A stretch of 60,000 nt of DNA from Chrysomallon squamiferum (GCA_012295275.1 CM022679.1:21774110-21834109); one strand, 5' to 3'; numbered from the stretch's first letter, positions 24,782-36,088 are shown. A program made the numbers and translations. Notes: generated from the letters alone by a model not told the origin.

Positions 24782-24940
24782 AAGGCGGATCTGTGGGGGG
24801 GGGAGGCGGATCTGTGGGGGGGGGCGGGGAATGGGGCAAAACTGACGCCCCACTTATGCTTATATTTATTTACAACATGTATTTGTTTCTTATCCCTTCA
24901 TGAAAACGATTTTTTTCTTGACATTCTGGATCCGCCCCTG
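24782..24940. mobile_element. MITE-like remnant with (CAG)GGGCGGATCC ends
   Basis: The right end reads CTGGATCCGCCCCTG (24926-24940). The left end reads AAGGCGGATCTGTGG, an imperfect inverted copy. The interior starts with long G-runs and later has GACGCCCC. I recognise the terminus CAGGGGCGGATCC from short DNA transposons common in invertebrate genomes. The left 20 bp is repeated once in tandem (24784 and 24805). No target-site duplication is certain. Confidence 0.55.
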
Positions 24941-26094
24941 AAGAGTGATGACAAGACTTGAACCCGCAAACTTACGGATAATTCTGCTTCTTTGTTGCAT
25001 CAGACAAATAAATCAGATCGCGTACGCAGCTTGATTGTGTTCGGTATAGGGAATGTCAATGAAGAGTTCATAAAAACAAACACGAATGTAGTTATTTAAT
25101 CTAGTGACAGCTTGAATGTATTAATTGTAACCGCTGTTTAGTTTCATTTGCTGATATATATATATATATTTTTTTTTTAGTTAAATTTCTATAATATATA
25201 ATCTATTATTATATTTTAAATCTTCCTTTCTTTCTTTTTTTTCCTCTTCTTTTCTTCTTCATCTTTTTTTCTTGTTATTGTTCATATTATTATTGGTATT
25301 ACTACTACCACAAGTTTTTTTTTTTATTTTTTTCCTATTCCAGGTAATATCTCACTGTCATATAACAATGAAAAACATCTAACAGTTTATTCATTCATTC
25401 ATTCATTTATTCATTCACTCATTCATTCAGTCAGTCATCCACACATTCAGAAGCTAGAATGGGTCTAGTGTGACAGATGTGTCTTTGACCCTGAACTCAA
25501 AAAAAAAAAAAAAACCCCTTACTGGCTCAGTTTTCTCAAGGTCTCCACATACGTTTGAGCCACTGTAAAAGTATTAACATGTGTACACATTATCTAATCG
25601 ACTCTAAAAAAGATGTTGGAGTAACGTGACCTCTCTGCTATGTGTACAGAACGTTAGTGATATAATTAATTTGTGTAAATTGATATGGCAATCAGCTAGC
25701 AGTGCCGTGTTACGTGTTTGCGGATTGTCGCGTGTCGGATAACGATATCGACCCAGCTAACACTCCGAAAATATGCAGAGTGACGAAATAGGTCGGAAAT
25801 CTGGCGACCTCAGCATTTTTATTACGTTACTTTTTTTCTTTATTTTATTTTAGACTGGAAGCTATAATCATAAATAGATAGACAGCTAGATAAACAGATA
25901 GATATATACGTAGATAGATAGATAGATTTAGATAAATAGATACTGACAGGCAGATAGAGAAAAAGAAGAAGAAGAAATTTGGAAGCAGATGATTTCAGAT
26001 AAAATATTTTCCAAAATATAGTAAAATAATTATTGTCTCAACGACATCATCATCATCATCAACAACATTAATAACAATTGATACAAAACAACGC
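24941..26094. other. Unique sequence with small repeats
   Basis: TA tract near 25155-25168, ATTC tract at about 25389-25436, A-run near 25501, GATA-type tetranucleotides at about 25874-25960. 25660-25810 is higher complexity. Nothing coding supported. Confidence 0.45.
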
Positions 26095-26147
26095 CACTAA
26101 CAACAACAACAACAAAAGTGGTGGTGGTGAGATGGTGGTTGTGGTGA

Positions 26148-26179
<32 letters not shown>

Positions 26180-26232
26180 ATGGTGGTGGTGGTAGTGGTG
26201 AAGATGGTAGTAGTAGTAGTAGTAGTAGTAGA
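26095..26232. repeat. AAC, GGT and AGT trinucleotide tracts
   Basis: AAC tract at 26098-26116, then GTG- and TAG-type trinucleotides to 26230. It translates as poly-Val. Confidence 0.93.
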
Positions 26233-26517
26233 GGAAAAGATAGATGGGTGTATGCCGAAAACTAAATAAGTATTAAATACGGTACAGTTTAAGTCTGGCT
26301 GTTATATCTGAATAACCATATTGTAACCGTACTCCTTCCTGTTAAACTTATTTGAGACCTTCCTTCTAATACATATTTCAGATAAAACCTCTTTAAAAAC
26401 TCTGAAAAAAAAATATATCGAAAAGGAAGAACCAATTAAAATCGGAAAGATAAAAAAAAATAATAATAATAATAAATAAATAAATCTAAAAATGGTAAAA
26501 AAATAATAATTACTTAC

Positions 26518-26535
26518 CAGACAACACAGGCTCGT
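26518..26535 (-). CDS. Possible 18-nt microexon or end of a 5' exon
   Basis: On the minus strand the donor CTG|GTAAGT at 26518/26517 is near-perfect. TCATTTATTTTAACAG gives a fair acceptor with AG at 26537-26536. This would leave an 18-nt exon ACGAGCCTGTGTTGTCTG, a multiple of three. It lies between the 28436 and 11545 exons, and both of those junctions are phase 0, so it could be skipped or included without changing frame (adding TSLCCL). Alternatively the donor ends a longer non-coding first exon that begins in the CpG-containing block at 26620-27036. Confidence 0.25.
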
Positions 26536-26619
26536 CTGTTAAAATAAATGACTAATGTTTCCACTAAATCAGTCCTTTTTTAATTTCTCTGTTTTTTTTT
26601 TTTTTTTTTACTCGTGAAA

Positions 26620-27036
26620 TCTCGTTTGCTTCTTCACTCGAATCAGTTGCTTATAAAAATTAACCGTGTATCGAATGTCGCTAACAAGCCCGCCTTGCTA
26701 TTCAACTGACACCTGATCTCGTGCTGTAGATAGCGGATATCGTCTGCTCACGCGCGCGCGAAAGAGAGAGAGAGCGAGGCAGTTGCGCTGGTTACGTTGT
26801 CCGATTATTCTGCTGTGTCGTCAGCCTACCGTGCCTCGGTGCAAATTGTCACGTCGGCATATCGATACTAACGTGGGATTTTTTTTTATTATTATATATT
26901 TCTCTCTCTTTCTCTGTCTTTCGCTCGCTGTCTGGTTCAGGTACATGTGTGCCTCAATGCAGACTCGTGTATTAAACCTGGCGCGTGCAGACAGTCAGGT
27001 TGTCAGTTAGATTCGCGCGGGAGACAGCGGGTGAGG
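26620..27036. promoter_or_regulatory. CpG-containing candidate promoter / 5' exon region
   Basis: About 400 bp with many CpGs, a TATAAAA word near 26653, a CGCGCGCG patch near 26751, and a pyrimidine tract ending GGTTCAG at about 26939 before a possible exon closed by CGG|GTGAGG near 27030. Orientation is undecided: plus-strand exon signals are at the right, and a strong minus-strand donor is at 26518 on the left. Confidence 0.35.
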
Positions 27037-27193
27037 TGGCGAAAGAGAAAATAAATAAAACCGCGATCGATTTGGATGTGACGTTATTATATATTCGTTT
27101 GCCTTCGTTTGAATATAGAAATGTGCGTGAATACAAAAGAATAAATGAATAATTATTTGGCGTTATATCAGTTTGTGTGAACTTAATAGTAGT

Positions 27194-27241
<48 letters not shown>

Positions 27242-27375
27242 TAAAACCTAATGAATGATAGAAATACTTTACATTACGAAATATAATTTATGATGAAAAC
27301 CGGTCTTTCATCTGATAGTAGCTAGGGATTTTTAGTGTTATGTATTGAATTAAATAGGTAAAAACGTATATTGTT

Positions 27376-27433
<58 letters not shown>

Positions 27434-28224
27434 GAAGAAGAAGAAGAAGAAGAAGAAGACATCACTCTTCAACAGATCAAAGCAGATATTATTTTTATTG
27501 TTGTTGTTGTTGCTGTTGTTGTTGCTGATGTTGTTACTGATATTACTACTACTACTACTACTACTACTATTCTTCTTCTTTTTAATTTTTATTATTCTTA
27601 ATACATTAAATAACTGCACGTTATATATTCACGAGTTTTTAATTTAAGCCCCGCTGCTGTCTGTTTCAATATGTGGCTATTTCCGTCTGTTTGACAACGC
27701 CCGGGGCCGTGTGTTATAAAAACAGACGTACGCAATAACTTTTAATTACTTTGTATTACGCCCCACGGTTTCCAACATAACTGTTTCAATATCAGGGTCA
27801 AATATGCCTTGTGTGATGCAGTTTTTTTTGAATGAAAATAAAAATAAAAATACTGATAGATTACATCAGCTTATGCAATGAGAATGAAATCACATGTAAC
27901 AGAACGATGAATGAATAAAAAAAAAAAATGAATTATTGATTAATAAAGAATGAGTGAATGAACAGATAAGTGAATAAAGATTTAACGAAATAAGGAATAA
28001 ATAGTTCACGAATTCGTGAAAAAGTGAACGAAAGAATTAATGAAAAGAAGAAAAGTGGTTTTTATTTCGTCCATTGTTGATGGATTCTTCATCTACTTTG
28101 TTCTTTTTCATTTTCTTTCTTTCTTTCTTTCTTCCTTTCTTTCTTCGTCGTTGCTGTTTTCTTTTATTATTATTATTCTCATTATTATTTATCACTGTTT
28201 TTGTTTTGGTTATTGTTGTTACTG

Positions 28225-28225
<1 letters not shown>
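27037..28225. other. Simple repeats and unique sequence
   Basis: GT tract 27196-27238, AAT tract 27377-27432 followed by AAG to 27459, TTG and ACT trinucleotides at 27495-27570, degenerate GAAT tetranucleotides at about 27900-28045, TTTC tract near 28111-28146. 27640-27800 is a higher-complexity CpG-containing block without a frame. Confidence 0.6.

Positions 28226-28288
<63 letters not shown>
28226..28288. repeat. (TA)n microsatellite
   Basis: About 63 bp of pure TA. Confidence 0.97.
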
Positions 28289-28291
<3 letters not shown>

Positions 28292-28435
28292 TTTATTAGT
28301 ATGATACGATGCAAAGATCGGATATTAATCATTAATGTTTGAAAAGTTTGCGTTCAAGCGAATATCGCGATAGAAGAATAAAAATTAACCTAGAAAAACA
28401 TCAAAGAATTTTTTTATTTTTTTCATAAACATTAC

Positions 28436-28486
28436 CTCAAAGATTCTTTCATCATCGTTTTTCATGGTTAATTCATGCACTGTTCA
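28436..28486 (-). CDS. Candidate first coding exon (start codon) of the minus-strand gene
   Basis: On the minus strand a textbook acceptor (CTGTCTTTTTTCTTCTGTTGCAG; the part nearest the site is CTTCTGTTGCAG) has AG at 28488-28487. The exon is 51 bp. After a short leader with an upstream in-frame stop comes ATG at 28465-28463 in the context TTAACCATGA. Ten codons, MKNDDERIFE, follow, and then the donor GAG|GTAATG at 28436/28435. It ends at a codon boundary, exactly the phase needed by the exon at 11545. Joined directly, the three exons give a 120-residue protein. The leader implies an upstream non-coding exon, not identified. Direct joining across about 16.9 kb is inference, and other exons may lie between. 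Confidence 0.42.
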
Positions 28487-28679
28487 CTGCAACAGAAGAA
28501 AAAAGACAGATGAAATAAAAAAAAAACCCTTTATTAGCTACTATAAAAATTCCACCAATATCCTTTAGGCCAGAACTATTTAATCTTTGCAATAGAATTG
28601 ACTCCACAGGTCGATAAGTTAAATGAAATACCATACCAGGGTTCAACCGCTGTTTTGTTAGAAGCCAGACACAAAATAA

Positions 28680-28680
<1 letters not shown>

Positions 28681-28732
<52 letters not shown>

Positions 28733-28735
28733 AAC
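28681..28735. repeat. Poly-A run
   Basis: About 55 bp of A with one G. It could be the tail of a retroposon, but no element body is recognisable next to it. Confidence 0.9.
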
Positions 28736-29561
28736 AAGGCACGAAAAGAAGAATTACGTGTGACGTAAATTAGACAAAAAAGTCTGTTTTGCGTAGTTAC
28801 AAACGTTAAAGCGATGGCGCAGTTGTGAAAGCGACAAGAGAAATTGATTCGTGTGAATTACACTCTCGGTCTGAAATTGATTCGAGTGAAATCAACCATG
28901 CTGCTCTTTGACACCTCTACCTTTTACGCGCGGTTTTGCTCAATGACATATTGGTTATTCACAAAACAGTGAGTGCGTGGGATCTGCCAACAACACACGC
29001 GACGGAGATAACCGAGTTTAACAGAAGCAAACTTAATGACAGCAAAAACGTATTCGCTCATTCACCTGTCAATGGGGGTCTGGTCAGATCTATTTTTAAA
29101 ATTAAAAAAAAAAAAAAAAAAAAGATCGATTAACTAGGTGTGGCAGAGGTCTCATTATGTGTATTCTCATATCTTTCTGCCGTATCACTGTGTATATTTA
29201 TATATAGTTACAAATACACACGCACATACACGCTAACACTGATGTATTGTACGTTATTTGCGGCACGTCTCTTTGTTATCGATCAGCAGATTGAAGCTAA
29301 ACGCGGCAAACATTACGTTCACTACATTCCAGTTGATAACATCAGCATACAGAGACATTACAGATCTATACACACACACATGTACACACGTCAGTAAACT
29401 TATACGTCGTTACATACAAAATAAATCGTAAAAACATGTTACGTACAAAAATACAATATTTTAATTGAAACCAACACCTACCTACATACATATGTCGACA
29501 CAAAAATAGATGTATATCGACAGGCGCGCTGGCTGAAACATAAGTTAATTATAACGTGCTC
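28736..29561. other. Unique sequence
   Basis: 28760-29080 is a CpG-containing high-complexity block with GAAATTGATTCG repeated near 28840 and 28873. A-run at 29104-29122. An 85-codon plus-strand frame at 29140-29397 has no splice or start support. Confidence 0.4.
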
Positions 29562-29750
29562 ATACGTACGTACATATATACATACATATATACATACATA
29601 CATACATACATACATACATACGTGCGTACATACATAGATACACACATACATACATACATACATACATACGTACATACATACATACGTATGTACAGATCCA
29701 CATACATATACGTACATACATACGTACATACATACATACATACATATATA
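29562..29750. repeat. CATA/CGTA tetranucleotide array
   Basis: Interrupted CATA repeats with ACGT variants, giving Tyr/Val/Cys/Met and Tyr/Ile/His/Thr periodic peptides in all frames. Confidence 0.93.
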
Positions 29751-29830
29751 GAATGGGTGCCATATGTTCGAATCCCATCAGCGGCATCCGACAGGTATGT
29801 GAGTCGTGATTGGACTTTGTGTTCCCGTAT
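29751..29830 (+). mobile_element. tRNA-like B box, probable SINE fragment
   Basis: ATGTTCGAATCCCATC at about 29766-29781 contains a near-perfect polymerase III B box (GTTCGAATCC). The A-box side is occupied by the CATA array, and what follows does not fold as a tRNA 3' end. Probably a SINE head whose 5' part was lost or overwritten. Confidence 0.4.
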
Positions 29831-30154
<324 letters not shown>

Positions 30155-30344
30155 TCTGTAGTATATTAAATTATCTCTTTTTTTTTTCTCTCTCCCTCTC
30201 CTCCTCTCTGTTTTTCACCTTCTCTATCTCTCCACAAAAAAAAAAAAAAAAAAAAATCTACATCCATAAACATCTCCCTCTACAATATAAATATCATCAT
30301 CAGCGACACTAATCATTATCTGAACACAACAGACAACATAAAAC

Positions 30345-30590
30345 TAAAACCATCCTTAATTAGAAAACCTGACACCCGAGTGATTTATCTGTCTTGTAGC
30401 TGGTAGCTGAAACTGCTCTCGTGTCATTCTACGCGTCCGTCCTTTACAAGCGCAGCGATTGCTAAAACATGTCCCGTGGTCGGAAATAACCGTGTGCCAC
30501 CCTCGTAGACGTAACCTCGGCGTTGTGGATGTTACGGACAAGTGTAGACGCGGTGAATCGCCTGCTTTAGCACTTTTTGATTTATGTGGC
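30345..30590. promoter_or_regulatory. Candidate conserved non-coding or promoter element
   Basis: About 245 bp of balanced, CpG-rich sequence between poly-A/T runs (30236-30256 and 30593-30607). It has GAGTGATTTATCTG and several ACGT cores. Frames of about 60 codons exist on both strands, as expected by chance in stop-poor GC-richer DNA. Confidence 0.3.
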
Positions 30591-30734
30591 TGTTTTTTTT
30601 TTTTTTTGAAAAGAGAGCAAACAAGAATTTGGTTTTATTGTGTGATGATTTGAAATTGCACTTCCTTAATGATTTGATTTATATACTCACACTTGGTGAA
30701 GTAGGTGTATTCGTACACATTGTCACGTATTCAT

Positions 30735-30940
30735 ATATATATATACATACATACATACATATATACATACTTACGTACATACATACATACATACACATGT
30801 ACTTACTTATACATATACATTTCATCTTTCCATCGTAACACATCTTCTCTCTCTCACACACACACACACACAACACAAAATACATTTCCACCGAAACACA
30901 TCCATACACGAAAACAAACACACGTACTGACACACAATTA

Positions 30941-30985
<45 letters not shown>
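30735..30985. repeat. TACA and (CA)n tracts
   Basis: TACA tetranucleotides at about 30738-30815, interrupted CA at 30855-30880 and a 38-bp CA tract at 30946-30983. Confidence 0.92.
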
Positions 30986-30987
<2 letters not shown>

Positions 30988-31088
30988 GTAAATAAAAACA
31001 CACACGCACAGAAACAGTCTCAAAAAAAAAATTGAAAAAAAAAATGTAAACGTGACACTGGGGGCGTTCATCGATACACTAACCTGCT

Positions 31089-31120
<32 letters not shown>

Positions 31121-31471
31121 TCCTTACAAGGTGCCCTATGTAAAATTTAAATAGATTATTTTTCTTAATTCATTTCTCCTGCATGGCTGTTTTATCTCTT
31201 CAAACACACCTGACACGAACCTCGTTCCTATTCAGTCGGTTCGCGAAGGAGAGATTATTAATGAATTGTCGTGCAAGATTACGTACATACTACTCGCAGT
31301 GAACTATTTAATTCAGAGAGGGTGGGAACGAAAATACCCGAGAACAGATTGGAAAGTGTTTGTGATATAAGTAGGATTATGTCAGATATTAAACGTGTTG
31401 TGCAGATTCACGTTTCACTGTGCTCTGTAGTAATTCACGTTTTAACATTGAAGTGTTCGTTTGTGTTTGTG

Positions 31472-31474
<3 letters not shown>
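30986..31474. other. Poly-T and unique sequence
   Basis: T-rich run at about 31088-31121. 31180-31400 is higher-complexity CpG-containing DNA with a TTATTAATGAATTG core. No exon supported. Confidence 0.4.

Positions 31475-31557
<83 letters not shown>
31475..31557. repeat. (TC)n microsatellite
   Basis: 83 bp of uninterrupted TC. Confidence 0.98.
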
Positions 31558-31653
31558 GCTATCTCTATCTCTCTGTGTGTGTGTGTATGTACCTTTGTGC
31601 ATATGTATGTATGTATGTATGAATATATATCATATAACAACAATAATAATAAC

Positions 31654-31690
<37 letters not shown>

Positions 31691-31798
31691 TATCGGACCG
31701 GACATTTTTTTTTAAGGTGATCCGGTTTTGCCAGTTTCCACTTTATAATATTAATAACAAAAATAATAAAAATAATAAATACAACAACAACAACAACA

Positions 31799-31846
<48 letters not shown>
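31558..31846. repeat. GT, GTAT and (AAT)n tracts
   Basis: Short GT and GTAT tracts, AAT at about 31636-31690, 50 bp unique, AAT/AAC mixtures and a pure AAT tract at 31800-31846. Confidence 0.93.
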
Positions 31847-31847
<1 letters not shown>

Positions 31848-32674
31848 TGGCAAAGGGAAGCATAATTCAACATAAAAACAAAGAACAACTATTTAAAAAT
31901 AAGAATGAACGAAATATAAGTAAACGAACGAACGAACGTTTAACGACACCGTAGTACAAAAATACCTTTCTATTAGATTTCAGACAGAGGCAAATAAATG
32001 AATATTCTAAAAAGAAAAGATCAAAGAAAATGCAATAGAAATCTGATTAATGGTTTCTAGTTTTCATCAGCTGAGGTTAAAACAAAGAAGCACACCAGGC
32101 AACCTCGTGCAGATGACGTCATCATCATTAATTATTTCAAAATGGCAGACTTGGTGATTAAGTTTTTTCACAACAGAATTATTATTCATCTTCAGCTGAA
32201 GGACAAGATAGCGGTGATGAAGGTGATGGATGAAGGAAGGATAAAAATAACGATCAAAAGAGAACGAAGGAAAGAAAGAAAAAACAAAAACTGAAGGAGA
32301 ATGAAGTAAGGAAACACAGAAAGAAATAAGGGACAGACAGGAATGATTAAATGAATAAAGATTTTAAAAAGAAAGAAAGATTTTATTAAAAGAGGAAGGG
32401 TAATTAAAATTTTGAATGCGTATTTTTTTTTTTTTTTTTTTTACTGATAGTGTTGGATTATTTTCAAGCCGAAGAACAATGGTTGCTTTATCCAAGTTTC
32501 AAAACAGTAAAAATAAACCCGATCCTAAATGTAACTCTTATAGCAGATTATAAAAACTTAAATACTAAAAAAAATGTTAAACATTTAATAAAAATTAATA
32601 ATCAGTAAAAAACACCAATAAATATATATATTATATTAAAAACGAAAATATTTATTTATTATTATTAAACTTAA
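31847..32674. other. AT-rich sequence with CRE palindrome
   Basis: A TGACGTCA palindrome lies at about 32114-32121 in a short balanced stretch. The rest is A/G-rich with a T-run near 32427-32442. Confidence 0.45.

Positions 32675-32716
<42 letters not shown>
32675..32716. repeat. (AAT)n microsatellite
   Basis: 42 bp of pure AAT. Confidence 0.96.
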
Positions 32717-32717
<1 letters not shown>

Positions 32718-34142
32718 TATCGACTGCAAGGATTGGTCTAAAACCCCAAACGAACGATGCCAGCGTCACTCGTGACCTGAACGTCCTCAGAAACATGACG
32801 TCAAGTCCGCTCCTTGCAGCTAACGAACGAGTTCGTTAGCTTTTCAAACTTTGAAAATGATAGTTCTCATCACTTCAGTCATCACACCACGATCTACACC
32901 TGTTCATAACTTCATGGGAATGCTGAGTATGAAACCAACCTTGTTTACCGACAGGAAAATGAAAATATAAAATAAAAATAACTAAAGCGTGTTTTGGTTT
33001 GTCGAGCAACTAAATAGTCACATCATTGCCTCTACTACGATTTAACTTGCAGGAGAAATAATAATAATTTTTAAAAATCACTTTACCGTTGTTGTTAGTT
33101 TTTTTTTTTTTGTGGTTTTTTCATAAGAAGCCAAGCCTTTGATAAACTGTTTTACCTTAGCAGGCCCAGTTATCTGGATGTTGTTTTGGTTGTTGTTTTA
33201 TTAAACTGCAGGCAGCAGACGAGATATAACAACTCGCCCACATGTCAAACGTGTGTAATCTGTATTAGCACGGACGAGTTCGACCGACATAACCTATTCG
33301 TTTAGTTACTGCGGTAAACGCCTCAAAAAGCGTGTAGGTGATTAATAAAATAAACTTATAATCATCTTTGTTTCATTCTCCGATAGAGATTCTTCCAATA
33401 CTTGACCATTTAAATGTCAAAGGTTCTGTGTTTAAAATGGCCGACCTGAAGCGAAGTGAGCTGATTTGATAAGAGCGTAAATTCGACCTTTTGAAATAGA
33501 GAACCCAAGTTGCAGAGTGACTGCGTATTTTAAAGAACTTTCATTTTAAGTTAAACGTGATTTGAAATTTTGTTTTCATTTTATTTATTTATTTTAGTAT
33601 TTAACGAAGAAATTTATGTATTATATTATACTAGGGGATAAAAAAAAAGAAAAAAAAAAGGATTTCAGATGCACTTGGAAACACAAAAAGAAGAAAAGAA
33701 ATTCTTTATCAGTATTCTATTACAATTTTTTTTATCATATATCATATTTATAGTATGGGCCAACGAAAGAGTGGATATTTCTGGGAGCGATTACGTTATG
33801 AATCTTAAAACATAATATTATATAAGAGAAATAAAACCCAAGGCTGATATACAATGACTGCTATTATTTCATAAGAACATACACACACACAAACATGCCC
33901 TCAGAGCATATCTATGTCCTTAAAGTGAACTGATGCATTCTGATAGAAAGACGACACCAAGAGATACTCAGACAAAGATACAGAGAACAGAACTCTTCTT
34001 TGTCTCGTTATGTTCCACGCCATAAATAAAAGTTTCTAAATCTAGTTACACCGAGAATACAGTGCACATCATCGTATCATCATCGCCTTGGTAACAATAT
34101 ACTTTGTACCATCACCTTGGTAACTGTATAGTGTAATTTATC
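32717..34142. other. Unique sequence with regulatory-looking blocks
   Basis: 32730-32960 is balanced and contains a 24-bp inverted repeat at 32818-32841 and GTCACTCGTGAC at about 32765. 33170-33500 is another CpG-containing block with no frame. The rest is AT-rich. Confidence 0.4.
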
Positions 34143-34170
34143 CAAAAAAAAAAAAAAAAAAAAAAAAAAG
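34143..34170. repeat. Poly-A run
   Basis: About 25 bp of A. No retroposon body seen beside it. Confidence 0.85.
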
Positions 34171-34189
34171 AAGTATAACACACCACTAC

Positions 34190-34570
34190 ATAATCAGACA
34201 CGCCACGAGTCTACGTTTCGTACAGTTAATACAAACAGACAGATTAATTAGCACGGTAACACGCTCACTGATTTCCACGTAGGTGTGAGAAAGTGAGTCA
34301 GTGATCAAGTCTGTTAATGGCCGACGGTGAATTTCATTTCTTTTCCTGACATTTTCCTAATTACAGCCGTTCCTGCTCCGGTCACTTCCCAATTCCTGCG
34401 ACGTGTTTCGAGACGGTGCACGGTGTCCCCGTGGTCGCGTTTGTATCGGCAGTCGATTTGATCTTTGCTCCAGAGCAACGCGTCGAAGTCTCAAATCGAA
34501 TATCTGCTGTTAGTCTTTGTTCGCCACTGTTCAGTGTTCGCTGCAGGCTCGTTCAGTTGTTGGCAGTTTT
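34190..34570. promoter_or_regulatory. Candidate conserved non-coding or promoter element
   Basis: 380 bp of balanced, CpG-rich DNA including CAGATTAATTAGCACGG (homeodomain-type TAATTA core) and GAGTCAGTGATCAAG. No open frame or splice pattern. It is among the largest GC-balanced islands in the window. Confidence 0.35.
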
Positions 34571-34639
34571 AGGTTAACTTTGTCATGTTGAGAATTTCGT
34601 TTTTTATTTCTTAGTGCAGGATGTTTTTCCTTCTTCGAA

Positions 34640-34990
34640 TTCTGCTTATTTTTGTCACTGTCATCATCATCATTTCTGTTTTACTAACTTGCTATTACTA
34701 CTACTGCTGCTGTTATTACTACTATGACCACATTTAATGTTGTTACTATTAGAGCTATTGTTAACACAAATAATTCTACTATTGCTCTTAGAATTACTGT
34801 CATTGTTACTGTTATTTAATACTTCCATTCCTTCTAATACTTGACTGTTACTGTTATTACTGCTACATCTACGAGCATTATCACTATTAATACTATCCGC
34901 ATTACTGCTATTTACTGCTGTTTACTGTTACTAATACTACTCAAGTTATTACTACTACTACCACCCTTTTAATGTTATTACTGTTATTGT
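34640..34990. repeat. Degenerate ACT/ATT trinucleotide region (left flank of duplicated transposon piece)
   Basis: About 350 bp of decayed TTACTGTTATTACTACTA-type trinucleotides. A similar stretch (35885-36088) precedes the second transposon copy. Confidence 0.75.
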
Positions 34991-35231
34991 TATTTCCACC
35001 ATGGTTGGACGTCATAAGCGTGTAAGACAAAAGCGCGCCGACCATAAAACATTTGTTATTTTTATTATTATTATTTTAAATATCATTTAAGAAAGATTAG
35101 TTCCAAAGATGAAGAATCTTTCAGCGTCATCTGCACCGGAGATACGTAGCAGAAATTTGTCTCCGCTCATCGTACTTTTTTTTTTTTTCAGAATTTCTGG
35201 AATGTCGATTTTACTGACAGTTCTTGGATTC
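34991..35231. repeat. Duplicated segment, copy 1
   Basis: Matches 36089-36320 in direct orientation with few differences, from TATTTCCACCATGGTTGGAC to CAGTTCTTGGATTC. The main difference is a T-run longer by about 9 bp in this copy. It contains the 3' part of the transposon-derived reading frame plus about 100 bp beyond its stop. Confidence 0.9.
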
Positions 35232-35555
35232 CGCACAGGTTCACCATCCAGCTTGCGTTTTCTCTCAATCATTCTTTGAGTGGATGCATATTTCAGAAGT
35301 TGAACAACAGCTTGTTGTGAAAGATCAGCTTGCTGTTGCTAAATCAAAAATCGCGGTGAATCTCGAGAGGTTGCAAACCTCTGTCGAATTGTGGCAAGAC
35401 ACTGCTTCACTTCAATTTCGCCACATTTGCTACATGATTGTGATTGTTACTTTTGTCATCTGATTATCGTTCAAATGTAACGAATTGGACTATTTTTTTT
35501 TTAAGTACAGCACCAAGAACCAGGTCCGTTACTTAACTTTCTGTCAAAACGATAA
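35087..35555 (-). pseudogene. FLYWCH/MULE-type transposon protein remnant
   Basis: Read on the minus strand from 35555, broken frames recover parts in family order. First comes a FLYWCH-like finger start (DRKLSNGPGSWC), then its His-Asn-His ligand pair (35442-35434). Next is the basic helix EVKQCLATIRQRFATSRDSP, then QQQADLSQQAVVQLLKYAS and the linker NPRTVSKIDIPEIL. Last is SGDKFLL...FFIFGTN, which in MULE proteins just precedes the DDE transposase domain. The frame ends at TAA 35089-35087 and the DDE domain is absent. Damage includes an in-frame TAG at 35342-35340, a frameshift near 35425, a stop near 35455, and an A-run that adds codons near 35175. Family assignment rests on recognised motif order, not a search. 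Confidence 0.62.
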
Positions 35556-35884
35556 AAAAAAAAAAAAAGATTTATACAACTGACCCTTCTGGGAAAAAAA
35601 ACTCGATTTTTGTTGAGGAGTAGACTTTATCGAGCTTTATAGCAAATCGTTTTCAAGAAAGGCTGTGCGGTCATCTCGGGATTCTTTCGTAGGCGTGCAA
35701 CTAATTTAAACTTCATGATCACAGATAACAGTTTTGACACTGGTTCACGAGCTTGTCAAAACCTATCAAAGATTCCTTTTGTGCCAGAATTAAATTTTGA
35801 TTAAAATGACGGTTACTGCGTTCAGATCTATACATGTTAAGGGCACAACGACATAAGCGCTTTTATCGGCGCGCTTACGTCAGT
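35556..35884. other. Unique sequence next to the transposon remnant
   Basis: May include more of the same element, but I cannot align it. CATAAGCGCTTTTATCGGCGCGCTTACGTC near 35851 shares the words CATAAGCG and GGCGCGCTT (one inverted) with the sequence beyond the remnant's stop, so it could be an element end. Confidence 0.3.
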
Positions 35885-36088
35885 GTTCCTTCTACCACAT
35901 CTACGAATACTAGCCCACTAATACTGTTATTACAACTACCAAAGCTGATACCTCTAATACTATTCCTTCTTACTGTTATTATTATTACAACTACATCTGC
36001 GACTACTACGACTACTATCGCTACTAATATAACTGCTATTTCTGCAAATTACTATTACTAATGCTACTGCTACTATCAGTACTACTGC
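35885..36088. repeat. Degenerate ACT/ATT trinucleotide region (left flank of copy 2)
   Basis: Decayed trinucleotides resembling 34640-34990. Either the duplication included part of this flank or both copies sit in similar simple sequence. Confidence 0.65.

Noticed and set aside
28620-28660. GGTTCAACCGC resembling a tRNA B box
   Set aside because: Deviates from the consensus, no A box upstream. Nearby poly-A alone is not enough for a SINE call.
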